Assembly (NCBI GenBank): GCA_030526115.1
Contig: JAUNDK010000008.1
Coordinates: 1 to 58,548, forward strand
DNA: 58,548 nt
Reading direction: 5' to 3'
Source: Clostridia bacterium
GTDB lineage: Bacteria > Bacillota > Clostridia > Oscillospirales > Acutalibacteraceae
The position numbers and the translations under genes are program-made. Shown here one piece after another: positions 33,501 through 42,724 of this stretch; the stretch's first letter is position 1, and each line of letters opens with the position of its first letter. The notes beneath the pieces are model-generated. The model ran no database searches, was not told where the DNA came from, and worked only from the letters and a program-made list of their open reading frames with translations.

Positions 33501-34523
33501 ATGATTAAAGAAGCAATCGAAAAAATCGTCAGCAAGCAGGATTTAACATACGACGAGGCCTACACCGTTATGAACGAGATTATGAACGGTGAGACAACAC
33601 CCACACAGAATGCGGCTTTTCTTGCGGCACTCTCCACAAAAAGCACAAGGGCAGAAACCATAGCTGAGATTTCAGGCTGTGCCGCCGCCATGAGAGAGCA
33701 TGCCCTTCAGGTAAATCCTGATTTCGATACATTCGAGATAGTCGGAACAGGCGGAGACAATGCCCATTCCTTCAATATATCAACCACAAGTGCATTCATA
33801 CTCGCCGCCGCAGGAGTTAAGGTTTCAAAGCACGGCAACAGGGCCGCATCTTCCAAGAGCGGTGCCGCCGATGTACTCGAATCCCTTGGTGTTAAAATAG
33901 ATCTTACCCCGGAGCAGGTTGTTGAAAGCATGCGTGAGTGCGGTTTCGCCTTCATGTTCGCACAGAAATACCACGCCTCCATGAAGTATGTGGGAGCCAT
34001 AAGAAAAGAACTCGGCTTCCGTACCGTATTCAATATACTCGGACCTCTCACCAACCCGGCGAAACCTCAGGCCTGCCTCATTGGTGTTTACGATGAAATG
34101 CTCGTTGAGCCCATCGCACAGGTTCTCACCACATTGGGATACAAGCAGGGTTTAGTCGTACACGGCATGGATAAGCTGGATGAGATAAGCATAAGCGCAC
34201 CGACAAAGGTATGTGCATTCAGAGACGGATGGTACAGAAGCTTCACCATCACCCCTGAGGAATTCGGATTTGAACTCGGCACTAAAGATGAAATAGTCGG
34301 TGGAACAGCAGACGAAAACGCCGAGATAACAAAGGGAATACTTAATGGCAGTGTTCAGGGTTCAAAGAGAAACATAGTACTCATGAACAGCGGTGCCGCT
34401 CTTTATGCCGCAGGCAAGGCAGACAGCATAGAAGCCGGAATCAGGCTCGCCGCAGAGCTCATAGACAGCGGAAAAGCATACAAGGCCCTTGAGAAAGCAA
34501 TAGAAGTAACAAACAAAGTCTGA
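33501..34523 (+). CDS. trpD: Anthranilate phosphoribosyltransferase
   Basis: About 340 residues; ATGATTAAAGAAGC at 33501 follows AAAGGTGG with seven to ten bases and is preferred to the in-frame codon at 33492, which overlaps the ribosome binding site. The enzyme joins anthranilate to PRPP. Visible motifs are [18 protein letters not shown] (PRPP and metal binding), [20 protein letters not shown] and [10 protein letters not shown]. It is the first gene of the operon, directly behind the tryptophan T-box; no trpE or trpG precedes it. Confidence 0.93.
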   Translation: MIKEAIEKIVSKQDLTYDEAYTVMNEIMNGETTPTQNAAFLAALSTKSTRAETIAEISGCAAAMREHALQVNPDFDTFEIVGTGGDNAHSFNISTTSAFILAAAGVKVSKHGNRAASSKSGAADVLESLGVKIDLTPEQVVESMRECGFAFMFAQKYHASMKYVGAIRKELGFRTVFNILGPLTNPAKPQACLIGVYDEMLVEPIAQVLTTLGYKQGLVVHGMDKLDEISISAPTKVCAFRDGWYRSFTITPEEFGFELGTKDEIVGGTADENAEITKGILNGSVQGSKRNIVLMNSGAALYAAGKADSIEAGIRLAAELIDSGKAYKALEKAIEVTNKV

Positions 34524-34525
34524 TT

Positions 34526-35308
34526 ATGAATATACTTGAAACCATAGCCGAAGCAACAAGAGAAAGAGTTGCCGAAGCGAAAAAACATAAAAGCCTCGAT
34601 GAGATTAAAGCCGAGGCTATGGCGATGAACCTTAACACCGGTTTCCCCTTCGAGAAAGCCCTGAGAAAAGACGACATAGCTTTTATATGCGAATGCAAAA
34701 AGGCATCTCCTTCAAAGGGTCTTATCTCACCGGATTTTCCTTATCTTGAAATAGCAAAAGCGTACGAAGAAGCAGGGGCTTCCGCCATAAGCGTTCTTAC
34801 AGAACCAAAGTGGTTCATGGGAAGAAACGAATACCTTAAAGAAATTACCGACACGGTGAAAATACCATGTATAAGAAAAGACTTCACCGTTGATGAATAC
34901 ATGATTTACGAGGCTAAAACTCTCGGTGCCAGTGCTGTACTTCTTATATGTTCCATATTGAGTGAAGAAAAGCTTAAAGAATACATAGAAATATGTGACA
35001 GTCTCGGTTTATCAGCCCTTGTGGAAGCTCACACAGAGGAAGAAATCAACATGGCGATAAGAGCAAAAGCAAGGATAATCGGAGTTAATAACAGAGATTT
35101 AAAGACCTTCACCGTAGATGTTCACAACAGCGAGAGAAACCGCAAGCTTGTTCCGGAGGATATCATCTTTGTTGCGGAGAGCGGAATAAAAACCGCTGAT
35201 GACATAAATGTATTAAGGAACGCAAAGGTAAATGCGGTGCTTATAGGTGAAACCCTGATGAAGGCAGAGGATAAAAAGACAATGCTCTCGGAACTGAGAG
35301 GTTATTAA
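34526..35308 (+). CDS. trpC: Indole-3-glycerol phosphate synthase
   Basis: A 260-residue TIM-barrel enzyme that closes the indole ring. Typical motifs are FICECKKASPSKGLI (catalytic Lys and PSKG), AISVLTEPKWFMG, IRKDFTVDEYMIYEAK, LVEAHTEEE, GVNNRDLKTF and VAESGIKT. It starts two bases after the trpD stop, so the operon is tightly coupled. Confidence 0.95.
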   Translation: MNILETIAEATRERVAEAKKHKSLDEIKAEAMAMNLNTGFPFEKALRKDDIAFICECKKASPSKGLISPDFPYLEIAKAYEEAGASAISVLTEPKWFMGRNEYLKEITDTVKIPCIRKDFTVDEYMIYEAKTLGASAVLLICSILSEEKLKEYIEICDSLGLSALVEAHTEEEINMAIRAKARIIGVNNRDLKTFTVDVHNSERNRKLVPEDIIFVAESGIKTADDINVLRNAKVNAVLIGETLMKAEDKKTMLSELRGY

Positions 35309-35309
35309 T

Positions 35310-35912
35310 ATGGCAAAGGTTAAAATCTGCGGACTTAGATTTACTCAGGATGCGGAATACGTCAACGAAGCAAAACCTGATTTCGCAGGATTCATATTAA
35401 GCGAAGGCTTCAGACGAAGTATAGATTTAAACACAGCAATTACTCTGAGAGAAATAATAGATAAATCTATAAATACCGTCGGAGTTTTCGTGAATGAAGA
35501 TATATCAAATATACTGAATGCAATCGAAAGCGGAGCTGTCGGAGTTATTCAGCTTCATGGAAGCGAAGACAACGATTATATAGATAATCTCAAAAAACAT
35601 ACAGACAAAACAATAATAAAAGCCTTCACAATAAAGTCCCCTGACGATATTGAGAAAGCAAAGAAATGCCACGCTGATTTTGTTCTGCTGGACAGCGGAA
35701 CAGGTACGGGAAAGGAATTCGACCAAAGTTTAATCGGTGAATTTCCAAGGGAATATTTCCTCGCAGGAGGAATGAATCCCGATAACGTCAAACAGAGAAT
35801 AAATGAACTTAAGCCCTACGCAGTGGATGTAAGCTCAGGCGTGGAGACAGACGGCATAAAGGACAGAGAAAAAGTAATTCGCTTCGTGAGAGAAGCGAGA
35901 AGAAATCACTGA
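35310..35912 (+). CDS. trpF: Phosphoribosylanthranilate isomerase
   Basis: A 200-residue enzyme that converts phosphoribosylanthranilate to the carboxyphenylamino-deoxyribulose phosphate used by TrpC. Motifs: [15 protein letters not shown] (catalytic Cys), [45 protein letters not shown] (catalytic Asp), [11 protein letters not shown] and VDVSSGVET. It begins one base after the trpC stop. Confidence 0.95.
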   Translation: MAKVKICGLRFTQDAEYVNEAKPDFAGFILSEGFRRSIDLNTAITLREIIDKSINTVGVFVNEDISNILNAIESGAVGVIQLHGSEDNDYIDNLKKHTDKTIIKAFTIKSPDDIEKAKKCHADFVLLDSGTGTGKEFDQSLIGEFPREYFLAGGMNPDNVKQRINELKPYAVDVSSGVETDGIKDREKVIRFVREARRNH

Positions 35913-35923
35913 GGAGAAATACC

Positions 35924-37114
35924 ATGGCAGGAGAAAACGGAAGATTCGGAATTCACGGAGGTCAGTATATACCAGAGACCCTCATGAACGCTGTTATAGA
36001 GCTGGAAAAAGCATATAATTACTATAAGAATGACCCTGAATTCAACAGAGAGCTTCAGGATCTGTTTAATGATTACGCAGGCAGACCTTCAAGATTATAT
36101 TACGCCGAGAAAATGACAAAGGACCTCGGCGGTGCAAAGATTTACCTCAAGCGTGAGGACCTTAACCACACAGGCGCACATAAAATCAACAATGTTCTCG
36201 GTCAGGCTCTGCTTGCAAAAAAGATGGGCAAGACAAGACTCATCGCAGAGACAGGCGCAGGTCAGCATGGTGTTGCCACAGCCACAGCCGCCGCCCTCAT
36301 GGGCATGGAGTGCGTGGTATTCATGGGCAAAGAGGACACCGAGCGTCAGGCACTCAATGTTTACAGAATGAAGCTCCTCGGTGCAGAGGTTGTACCTGTC
36401 ACCACAGGAACAGCAACCCTCAAGGATGCATGCTCCGCCGCTTTCAGAGAGTGGACAAACCGCATTGATGACACCCACTACTGCCTGGGCTCCGTAATGG
36501 GACCTCACCCGTTCCCGACCATAGTAAGAGACTTCCAGTCCGTTATCTCCAAAGAGATTAAAGAACAGCTCATGGAAAAAGAAGGCAGACTTCCCGATGT
36601 TGTCATGGCCTGTGTAGGCGGTGGCTCCAATGCCATAGGATCTTTCTATAACTTCATCGAAGATGAAAGCGTCGAACTCATAGGCTGTGAAGCAGCCGGC
36701 AGAGGAATAGACACCTTTGAGACAGCCGCCACCATGAACACAGGTCGCCTCGGAATTTTCCACGGCATGAAATCATATTTCTGTCAGGATAAATACGGTC
36801 AGATTGCCCCCGTTTACTCCATAAGCGCAGGCCTTGATTATCCCGGCATAGGCCCCGAACATGCTTATCTCAACGACATAGGCAGAGCAAAGTATGTTCC
36901 CGTAACGGATGATGAGGCAGTTAACGCCTTCGAGTATCTCGCAAGAACCGAAGGTATAATTCCTGCCATAGAATCTGCCCACGCAGTCGCCCATGCAATC
37001 AAACTTGCCCCCACAATGGACAAAGATAAGATTATCGTAATCACCCTTTCAGGTCGTGGAGACAAGGACTGCGCCGCCATTGCAAGATACAGAGGAGAGG
37101 ACCTTCATGAGTAA
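35924..37114 (+). CDS. trpB: Tryptophan synthase beta chain
   Basis: A 396-residue PLP enzyme joining indole and serine to tryptophan. The PLP lysine is Lys87 in HTGAHKINN, followed by ETGAGQHGV, the phosphate-binding [10 protein letters not shown] and the C-terminal LSGRGDKD. The beginning ([16 protein letters not shown]) is typical of TrpB1. GAGGAG precedes its ATG, and its end overlaps trpA by eight bases. Confidence 0.97.
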   Translation: MAGENGRFGIHGGQYIPETLMNAVIELEKAYNYYKNDPEFNRELQDLFNDYAGRPSRLYYAEKMTKDLGGAKIYLKREDLNHTGAHKINNVLGQALLAKKMGKTRLIAETGAGQHGVATATAAALMGMECVVFMGKEDTERQALNVYRMKLLGAEVVPVTTGTATLKDACSAAFREWTNRIDDTHYCLGSVMGPHPFPTIVRDFQSVISKEIKEQLMEKEGRLPDVVMACVGGGSNAIGSFYNFIEDESVELIGCEAAGRGIDTFETAATMNTGRLGIFHGMKSYFCQDKYGQIAPVYSISAGLDYPGIGPEHAYLNDIGRAKYVPVTDDEAVNAFEYLARTEGIIPAIESAHAVAHAIKLAPTMDKDKIIVITLSGRGDKDCAAIARYRGEDLHE

Positions 37115-37883
37115 TATAGCAAAAGCATTTGAAAACGGAAAAGCATTCATACCATTCATTACCTGCGGAGATCCCGACCTTGAAACCACAGGAAAAATCG
37201 TCCGTGAACTTCAGACAAACGGAGCTTCTCTCATAGAGCTGGGAATTCCCTTCTCCGACCCGACCGCAGAGGGTCCCGTTATTCAGGATGCAAACCTGAG
37301 AGCCCTGACCCACGGTGTCACAACCGATGAAATCTTCGATTTCGTAAGAGACATTCGCAGGGATGTTACCATTCCCATGGTGTTCATGACCTACGCTAAT
37401 GTTGTGTTCTCCTACGGTGCCGAAAAATTCATTTCCACCTGTGCGGAAATCGGCATAGACGGACTTATACTCCCCGATATTCCTTTTGAGGAAAAGGGAG
37501 AATTCGAGGATATCTGCGTTAAATATGATGTTGATTTAATATCCATGATAGCTCCTACATCCGAGAACCGAATTGCCATGATTGCAAAAGAAGCAAGGGG
37601 ATTTATCTACATTGTATCTTCCCTCGGTGTTACCGGTGTACGCTCTGAGATTACCACAGACATAGGCGCACTTGTTAAGATTATCCGAGAGAATACGGAT
37701 GTTCCATGTGCGGTAGGTTTCGGTATATCCACACCGGAACAGGCAAAAAAGATGGCCGATGTCGCAGACGGCGCAATCGTCGGTTCCGCAATAGTTAAGC
37801 TTGCAGGCAGATACGGCAGAGATGCCGCCCCATATATCGGTGAATATGTAAAGAGCATGACCGATGCAATAAATACAGTTTAA
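37107..37883 (+). CDS. trpA: Tryptophan synthase alpha chain
   Basis: 258 residues from the ATG at 37107, which follows AGAGGAGAGG and overlaps trpB, as is usual; the frame is open further upstream but only inside trpB. TrpA cleaves indole-glycerol phosphate to indole. Motifs: [29 protein letters not shown] (catalytic Glu and Asp), [35 protein letters not shown] and AIVGSAIV. It is the last gene of the operon, with a strong hairpin after it. Confidence 0.96.
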   Translation: MSNIAKAFENGKAFIPFITCGDPDLETTGKIVRELQTNGASLIELGIPFSDPTAEGPVIQDANLRALTHGVTTDEIFDFVRDIRRDVTIPMVFMTYANVVFSYGAEKFISTCAEIGIDGLILPDIPFEEKGEFEDICVKYDVDLISMIAPTSENRIAMIAKEARGFIYIVSSLGVTGVRSEITTDIGALVKIIRENTDVPCAVGFGISTPEQAKKMADVADGAIVGSAIVKLAGRYGRDAAPYIGEYVKSMTDAINTV

Positions 37884-37892
37884 GAAAAGTTT

Positions 37893-37923
37893 AAGGGTCT
37901 GAGTTTTCCGCTCAGACCCTTTT
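37893..37923. terminator. Bidirectional terminator after trpA
   Basis: AAGGGTCTGAG (37893-37903) pairs perfectly with CTCAGACCCTT (37911-37921), with TTTT on the plus strand and AAAG/CTTTTCTT on the minus side. It also serves the converging YolD gene. Confidence 0.85.
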
Positions 37924-38333
37924 CAGCCTGTTATTTCATCAATATCGTTTATGCAGTCCATGTATATTTTTGTTCCGTCGGTAAACACTATTATTCTTTC
38001 GAATAAATCTATCTTTTTGATTTTACCGCTGTAACTTAAATATGCCCCACCGGATTTTCTTTCGTCCTTCTCAAAGTAAACCACACTAACTTCCGGGTAT
38101 TCATCCACGTGTTCAAGTATATTGTTAAACTTGAAATCGAGTATATCCGCATGGTAATCGCTGAGTTCAATCTCATCGTCAGTAAGCCTTGCCGCCTCAT
38201 TTATGGACGCATCGTAACCTGTAAGAGCCGCAAATGGTGCAAACTGTGCCGCCCTGTCATGCAGGCTCATGTGGGCTCTGTAAGGACTTTGATGGTGCGG
38301 AAGATTAATGATATCATCATAATTTTTCGTCAT
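37923..38333 (-). CDS. YolD-like family protein
   Basis: A 136-residue protein with the N-terminal YolD-type region DDIINLPHHQSPYRAHMS and RAAQFAPFAALTGYD, then a small beta-rich domain (VVYFEKDERKSGGAYLSYSG). YolD proteins are partners of Gram-positive Y-family polymerases, and the gene for one lies directly upstream, overlapping by four bases. The pair is transcribed from an SOS-type promoter, so a role in translesion synthesis control is likely. The biochemical function is unknown. Confidence 0.85.
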   Translation of the reverse strand: MTKNYDDIINLPHHQSPYRAHMSLHDRAAQFAPFAALTGYDASINEAARLTDDEIELSDYHADILDFKFNNILEHVDEYPEVSVVYFEKDERKSGGAYLSYSGKIKKIDLFERIIVFTDGTKIYMDCINDIDEITG

Positions 38334-39841
38334 GCCTTGTGACCGCCTATCTGGGAGTTTCTGTCTATGGTGGTTGCTCCCTCTCTGAAATTTGTGCCCT
38401 TGAGAATGGCATTCTTGCCATACTTTTTCTTTATGGCAATCATGGCCTGCTGCATTTTATGTTCACGCTCGAGGTCTTTATCCTCCTGCTCTCTTTTTTC
38501 CATAGTGTCCGCTGTATCGAAAAGGCTCATCTGCTCAGATACGGCATTCTCTTTTACATCACTTTCATATTTAACCTCACACGCAGCAATGTTTACCCTG
38601 CGCACAAGCAGATCGGGGTTCATTATACGGTCATACAGCTCCATTACCGCTTCCATGATTTTCTTTGTGGATGCGGTGTAGGCATTCAGCTTTGCTGTGC
38701 CATGGGCGTGTTTCGGTATCTGCCTGCCGTAGCGGTCCTCGGTAATTTCTCCGTGGTATTTTCCACCCTTGAGGCTCTCTATGTCATAACCCACGGTGAG
38801 TACTATCTGATTTGTCACGAGCTTCTTTTCCACTAAATCGAGGGCGAGAAGTTCCGTCATTTCCCTGACTATCACCCTTGCCCTGTCTATATCATAAGGA
38901 TAATGAAGCACCTGCCCCGAGCCTATGCTTTTCGCCTGAGGCTTGTATGATTTAATGTCGCTTATTCTTGTGGGTTCCCAACCCCAGGCGTGGTCTATGA
39001 GCAGTTCCGCATTCACGCCAAATAGCTTATATAATAAATCCTCGCTGTAATACTCGCCTTTTTTTCCGAGGGAACATCTGGCTATGTCACCCATGGTGTA
39101 GAGGTGGTTGGCCTCCAGCTTTTTTGCATAGCCTCTGCCCACTCTCCAGAAATCCGTGAGCGGCCTGTGGTCCCATAAAAGCCTGCGGTAACTCATCTCG
39201 TCCAGCTCTGCGATTCTTACACCGTCCTTATCCGGGGGGATATGCTTTGCCACTATATCCATGGCAACCTTGCACAGGTACATATTTGTGCCTATGCCTG
39301 CGGTGGCTGTAATTCCCGTATTTGCGAGAACATCCTGAATTATCTTCATGGCAAGCTCATGGGGTGTGAGTTTATATGTGGGAAGATAATCGGTGACATC
39401 CATAAAAACCTCGTCTATGGAGTAAACATGAATATCTTCAGGCGCAATATATTTGAGATATATGTTATAAATATCCGTACTTATTTTCATATATTCCGCC
39501 ATGCGTGGCGGTGCGACTATATAGCTTATCTCGAGGGAGCTGTCATTTTCCAGCTCATCAAAAAGAAATGATTTCTCTCTGAACTTTCTGCCTGGAGCTG
39601 CCGCAAGTCTCATGGCATTTACCTCTTTAACCTTGCTGACAACCTCAAAAAGTCGAGGTCGGCCGGGAATACCGAAAAATTTCAGAGATGGTGAAACCGC
39701 AAGACATATTGTCTTTTCCGTACGGCTGTTATCGGCAACCACAAGGTTTGTTCTTAAGGGATCGTAACCCCTTGAGACACATTCCACAGAGGCATAAAAT
39801 GATTTTAAATCTATTGCGATGTAGGTTCTCTGATTGTTCAT
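38330..39841 (-). CDS. Y-family DNA polymerase (UmuC/ImpB type)
   Basis: A 503-residue translesion polymerase, longer than DinB (about 350-400) and matching the Gram-positive UvrX/YqjW-like UmuC group. The catalytic metal sites are seen as IAIDLKSFYASVE (Asp11) and YSIDEVFMDV; HhH-type GIGTNMYLCKVAMD and LWDHRPLTDFWRVGRGYAKKL follow. The little-finger domain and a C-terminal charged extension (EKREQEDKDLEREHKMQQAM) end the protein. AAGGAGG precedes the ATG. A LexA-like box overlaps its promoter. Confidence 0.93.
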   Translation of the reverse strand: MNNQRTYIAIDLKSFYASVECVSRGYDPLRTNLVVADNSRTEKTICLAVSPSLKFFGIPGRPRLFEVVSKVKEVNAMRLAAAPGRKFREKSFLFDELENDSSLEISYIVAPPRMAEYMKISTDIYNIYLKYIAPEDIHVYSIDEVFMDVTDYLPTYKLTPHELAMKIIQDVLANTGITATAGIGTNMYLCKVAMDIVAKHIPPDKDGVRIAELDEMSYRRLLWDHRPLTDFWRVGRGYAKKLEANHLYTMGDIARCSLGKKGEYYSEDLLYKLFGVNAELLIDHAWGWEPTRISDIKSYKPQAKSIGSGQVLHYPYDIDRARVIVREMTELLALDLVEKKLVTNQIVLTVGYDIESLKGGKYHGEITEDRYGRQIPKHAHGTAKLNAYTASTKKIMEAVMELYDRIMNPDLLVRRVNIAACEVKYESDVKENAVSEQMSLFDTADTMEKREQEDKDLEREHKMQQAMIAIKKKYGKNAILKGTNFREGATTIDRNSQIGGHKA

Positions 39842-39876
39842 TTATTATGCCTCCTTATCGAAATTTTGTCTGCTAT

Positions 39877-39900
39877 ATTATAGCACATATGTTCGTAAAA
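39877..39900 (-). promoter_or_regulatory. SOS promoter with LexA-like box
   Basis: On the minus strand CGAACATATGTGC (39895-39883) matches the Gram-positive LexA box CGAACNNNNGTTCG at all but the last few bases, and directly abuts a perfect TATAAT (39882-39877). It lies about 36 bases before the polymerase start. Repression by LexA is expected. Confidence 0.75.
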
Positions 39901-39932
39901 GTAAATCTGAGATGTATAATCAGGTATAATAA

Positions 39933-39954
39933 AAAGCCCCGAAACCGAGGCTTT
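39933..39954 (-). terminator. Rho-independent terminator after HAD gene
   Basis: AAAGCC(C)CG pairs with CG(A)GGCTTT across 39933-39954; on the minus strand TTTTTATT follows. Confidence 0.75.
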
Positions 39955-39962
39955 ATTTCATA

Positions 39963-40772
39963 TTATTCAAAGTTTGAGCTCAGCCATTTTGCAACGCCGT
40001 CATCGTTGTTGGAATCAATAACGCCTGTGGCTGTTTCTTTCAGCCCAGGATCGGCATTGGCTACTGCGTAACACTCGTCCGCAAGCTCGAACATATCAAT
40101 ATCGTTCACACCGTCGCCGAAGGCAACAAGCTTTTCCGCACCGAGCAGTTTTTTGAGCTGGGTTACCGCATTTGATTTGGATGCATTCTTCGGCATAATC
40201 TCGAACCACTGCTCGTCGCTGTATGTATCTTTCTGGTAAACACAGTGGTATGTGTCTCTGTATTTTTCGTAGAGATGTTTAAGCTTTTCAGGTTCATCTA
40301 TGCAGGTTATGTAGAAGATTTCTCCGTTTTTAAGTTCTTCGGTACTGTTCACGATATTTGTGCGAATATCCCCTTCTCTTGTTGAGAGAAAAGTTTTCAT
40401 GCCCCTTGAGCATAGCTTTGGCACAAAGGAGAATTTCTCCACATCATCTATCATGGCATAAACTATGGGATAAACTCCGCTTGCAAATAACTCTTCCAAA
40501 ACTTCACAAACCGAACCGTCAAAGAAATTTGTTATGAGCTCTTCCCCTGTCACATTATCTATGACCATGGTTCCGTTATATACAATCAGCGGAATCTCAG
40601 CTTTTATTCCCGCTGTGACTTTTCTTGCAGTATTGTATGACCTTGCCGTTGCGTAGGAGAAAAGCATTCCTTTTTTCACAAGACTGTTTATCACATCGTT
40701 TGTATAATCACTTGTGCGCTCATCACTTCTGAGCAAAGTTCCGTCAAGGTCTGAGACATATAAAGTTTTCAT
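39963..40772 (-). CDS. Cof-type HAD-superfamily phosphatase
   Basis: A 269-residue HAD phosphatase of the Cof/class IIB type. Motif I is VSDLDGTLL (Asp8 nucleophile, Asp10), motif II the Thr/Ser in FSYATAR, motif III Lys in KNASKSNAV, and motif IV GDGVNDIDMF. A C2B cap lies between. Family members remove phosphate from sugar phosphates, FMN or PLP; the substrate is unknown. It overlaps the upstream Nudix gene by four bases (ATGA) and is last in its operon. Confidence 0.92.
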   Translation of the reverse strand: MKTLYVSDLDGTLLRSDERTSDYTNDVINSLVKKGMLFSYATARSYNTARKVTAGIKAEIPLIVYNGTMVIDNVTGEELITNFFDGSVCEVLEELFASGVYPIVYAMIDDVEKFSFVPKLCSRGMKTFLSTREGDIRTNIVNSTEELKNGEIFYITCIDEPEKLKHLYEKYRDTYHCVYQKDTYSDEQWFEIMPKNASKSNAVTQLKKLLGAEKLVAFGDGVNDIDMFELADECYAVANADPGLKETATGVIDSNNDDGVAKWLSSNFE

Positions 40773-41257
40773 TGCTCTGCCCTCTCATCCGACACAAAAT
40801 GCTTTACGGAAAACTCTGGGTAAGTAAGTTCTTCCCTGAAAAATTCAGGATAATACTTTGTGGGAGTATCCGCATTGACCCATGTCAGAAACTCTTCTGC
40901 TCCGTCAGCGGAAATACCGGTAGATATCGGCTCAAAGTTTTCAGGCACTTTCATGTAAAAGAAAAACGCAATTTCATATGTGAGTTTTCCTTTGTGGGAC
41001 TCCATATCCGCATAAAAGTAATTTTCATGCACAAAGCCGAGGCGGTCAATTTCCATGTGAATTCCCGTCTCCTCGAACACCTCTCGCCTTACGGCTTCTT
41101 CGGCTGTCTCACCGAACTTGATTCTTCCGCCGACGGAATAGAGATAATCCTGATTAGGGTTGCCAACCATGAGGAATTTCCCGTCTTTCAGAATTATCGC
41201 ACCCACACGAATATTAACTATACCGCTGTCGCATGGCACTGTCATATCAACGCCCAT
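40769..41257 (-). CDS. Nudix hydrolase
   Basis: A 162-residue Nudix enzyme. The Nudix box starts at GGRIKFGETAEEAVRREV and runs on through FEETGI, with all catalytic Glu residues present. The N-terminal strand NIRVGAIILKDGKFLMVGN is typical. Nudix enzymes hydrolyse nucleoside diphosphates linked to another moiety; this one most resembles the small MutT-like group. It lies between an alkaline-phosphatase-like gene (11 bases upstream) and a HAD phosphatase (overlapping). Confidence 0.92.
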   Translation of the reverse strand: MGVDMTVPCDSGIVNIRVGAIILKDGKFLMVGNPNQDYLYSVGGRIKFGETAEEAVRREVFEETGIHMEIDRLGFVHENYFYADMESHKGKLTYEIAFFFYMKVPENFEPISTGISADGAEEFLTWVNADTPTKYYPEFFREELTYPEFSVKHFVSDERAEQ

Positions 41258-41268
41258 GATTTCTCTCC

Positions 41269-42045
41269 TTAAATAATGCTTGTACCTTCCCAGTCATCGC
41301 CGGGTTCAAAGCCCATTATGGCTGTTATGGTCGGAGCTATATCCTTGATTGAAAGCTTTTCCAGCTCTTTTCCGCTGTCAAAATGTTTGCCTCTGAAGCA
41401 AACAGGGATAGTCATATCCTCCGCTATGTCCTCTCCGTGATTTCTTGCGTGACCGCCGTGGTCGGCTGTCACAATAACACTGTATTCCTCAGGAAGCATG
41501 GCTGTAATCTCTTTTATGCACTCCGCCGCCTCCTTTACAGATGCAAGATATTCCTCACTCATCCATCCGAATTTGTGGCCGCTCTCATCGGTTTCACCGA
41601 GATAGAGAAATACAAAATCAGGAGCCTGCTCGTTGATATATTCAATGCATGCCTTTGTTACGGTTTTATCGAGGTGTTGCCACTTGTTGTGTTCCCATGC
41701 CCTGTACCAGCTCATGCTGAGCATTCCGGGACGGGATAAATCTCTGAGTGGCTCAAAAGTATAGAACATTGCTGACTTTTTTCTGTAAGATGCCAGCACC
41801 TCAACTATGCCGTCTATGGGATGATTCTGCGGAACATAGGTATTTGTGAGAACTCCGTGTCTGTCAGGGTCTACGCTGTGGAAAAGTGACATATGGCATG
41901 GCAGAGTTATTGATGGGTACACTGTATCTGCCTTGAGACAGTAAGTTCCCGATTTGTAGTATTCAAGTAAATCAGGATCTCCGCAAAGCGGAAGCGCATC
42001 GGGTCTCATTCCGTCCACAAGAATCAAAAGTACTTTATCCGACAT
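41269..42045 (-). CDS. Alkaline-phosphatase-superfamily phosphodiesterase/nucleotide pyrophosphatase-like
   Basis: A 258-residue member of the type I phosphodiesterase/nucleotide pyrophosphatase group. Metal-binding Asp11 lies in LILVDGMRPD, the likely nucleophile Thr47 in SITLPCHMSL, metal ligands in GETDESGHKFG and TADHGGHARNH. It has no signal peptide, so it works in the cytoplasm, unlike many family members. Substrates might be nucleotides or phosphonate/phosphodiester metabolites. It follows the GyrI-like gene by four bases in an operon with Nudix and HAD enzymes. Confidence 0.88.
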   Translation of the reverse strand: MSDKVLLILVDGMRPDALPLCGDPDLLEYYKSGTYCLKADTVYPSITLPCHMSLFHSVDPDRHGVLTNTYVPQNHPIDGIVEVLASYRKKSAMFYTFEPLRDLSRPGMLSMSWYRAWEHNKWQHLDKTVTKACIEYINEQAPDFVFLYLGETDESGHKFGWMSEEYLASVKEAAECIKEITAMLPEEYSVIVTADHGGHARNHGEDIAEDMTIPVCFRGKHFDSGKELEKLSIKDIAPTITAIMGFEPGDDWEGTSII

Positions 42046-42049
42046 TTTC

Positions 42050-42526
42050 TCAAATCTCCTTTACAGGGAAATACAACCTGTTCTGTCCGTTTGCGGGATC
42101 TGTGAAATCACATACGGCACCGTCAAGTTCAAAACCGTTTTCAGGTATCACTTTGGAGAGAACCTCTGTGAAAGTCTGCATATAAGTCTCGAATTCCACA
42201 TCCACGACAAGGTATTTTCTTGCAGGCATGGTCCACTTAGTCCAGCCCTTCGGGGCTTCTGCGCTATCGTTTACCTCTACACCTGCGAGGTAATATCCCC
42301 TCGAAAAGCTCTCTGTCCATGGTCTGAAGTTCATGCTCTCGTCACTCATGGCACCCCAGCAGGCAACCAATGTGCCTTCCTCGTTTTTCTTTGCAAGTTC
42401 AGCAACTTCCGCAAAGTTTCCGTTTGCCTCTGCCCATAAATCCTGAACAACATTTTTCTCCGGTGTGCAAAGTCCTTCTTTGCCTATTACCGAAGTTTCG
42501 GGTAAATCAATAATCCTGAAATCCAT
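42050..42526 (-). CDS. GyrI-like small-molecule-binding domain protein
   Basis: 158 residues from the ATG at 42526, which follows AAGGAG; the longer frame upstream runs through a hairpin-rich intergenic element and lacks a ribosome binding site. The sequence (MDFRIIDLPETSVIGKEGLC, GTLVACWGAMSDE, YYLAGVEVND, WTMPARKYLVVDV) matches the GyrI-like/AraC effector-binding fold without a DNA-binding domain. Such stand-alone proteins bind or hydrolyse small molecules. It heads an operon of three phosphate-hydrolysing enzymes. Confidence 0.8.
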   Translation of the reverse strand: MDFRIIDLPETSVIGKEGLCTPEKNVVQDLWAEANGNFAEVAELAKKNEEGTLVACWGAMSDESMNFRPWTESFSRGYYLAGVEVNDSAEAPKGWTKWTMPARKYLVVDVEFETYMQTFTEVLSKVIPENGFELDGAVCDFTDPANGQNRLYFPVKEI

Positions 42527-42621
42527 AATATTTCTCCTTATATTTTTACATAATGTTCTCGGCAGATTATCTTCTGTTTGTCCGAACAAATCGCAAGACT
42601 CTTGTTCTAAGCTTTTTATTT

Positions 42622-42712
42622 CATTGCTTACGCAATGGTTATTTTTCTGGGCAATCCACATCTGATTTGCTCTGAGACCCTGTCTCAGACTCTGCAACCT
42701 TTGAAAAGGTTG
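42622..42712. repeat. Cluster of three short perfect hairpins (possible dispersed intergenic element)
   Basis: CATTGC/GCAATG (42622-42637), TCTGAGAC/GTCTCAGA (42671-42689) and CAACCTTT/AAAGGTTG (42695-42712) form three successive hairpins in the 198-base gap between the NudF-like and GyrI-like genes. None has a U-run typical of a terminator. The arrangement resembles palindromic intergenic repeats seen in clostridial genomes; no second copy was found in this window. Confidence 0.5.
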
Positions 42713-42724
42713 ACGAAACTTTTG

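Noticed and set aside
36095..36763. Antisense frame of 222 codons inside trpB
   Set aside because: Composition is that of a shadow frame (Gly/Cys/His rich), with no start signals.
37056..37106. Longer trpA start inside trpB
   Set aside because: TrpA proteins begin at about this MSNIAKAF; the ATG at 37107 has AGAGGAGAGG before it.
42526..42697. Upstream extension of the GyrI-like gene (extra 57 residues from an ATG at 42697)
   Set aside because: The frame passes through the triple-hairpin element, has no ribosome binding site, and the ATG at 42526 has AAGGAG and begins the recognisable domain.
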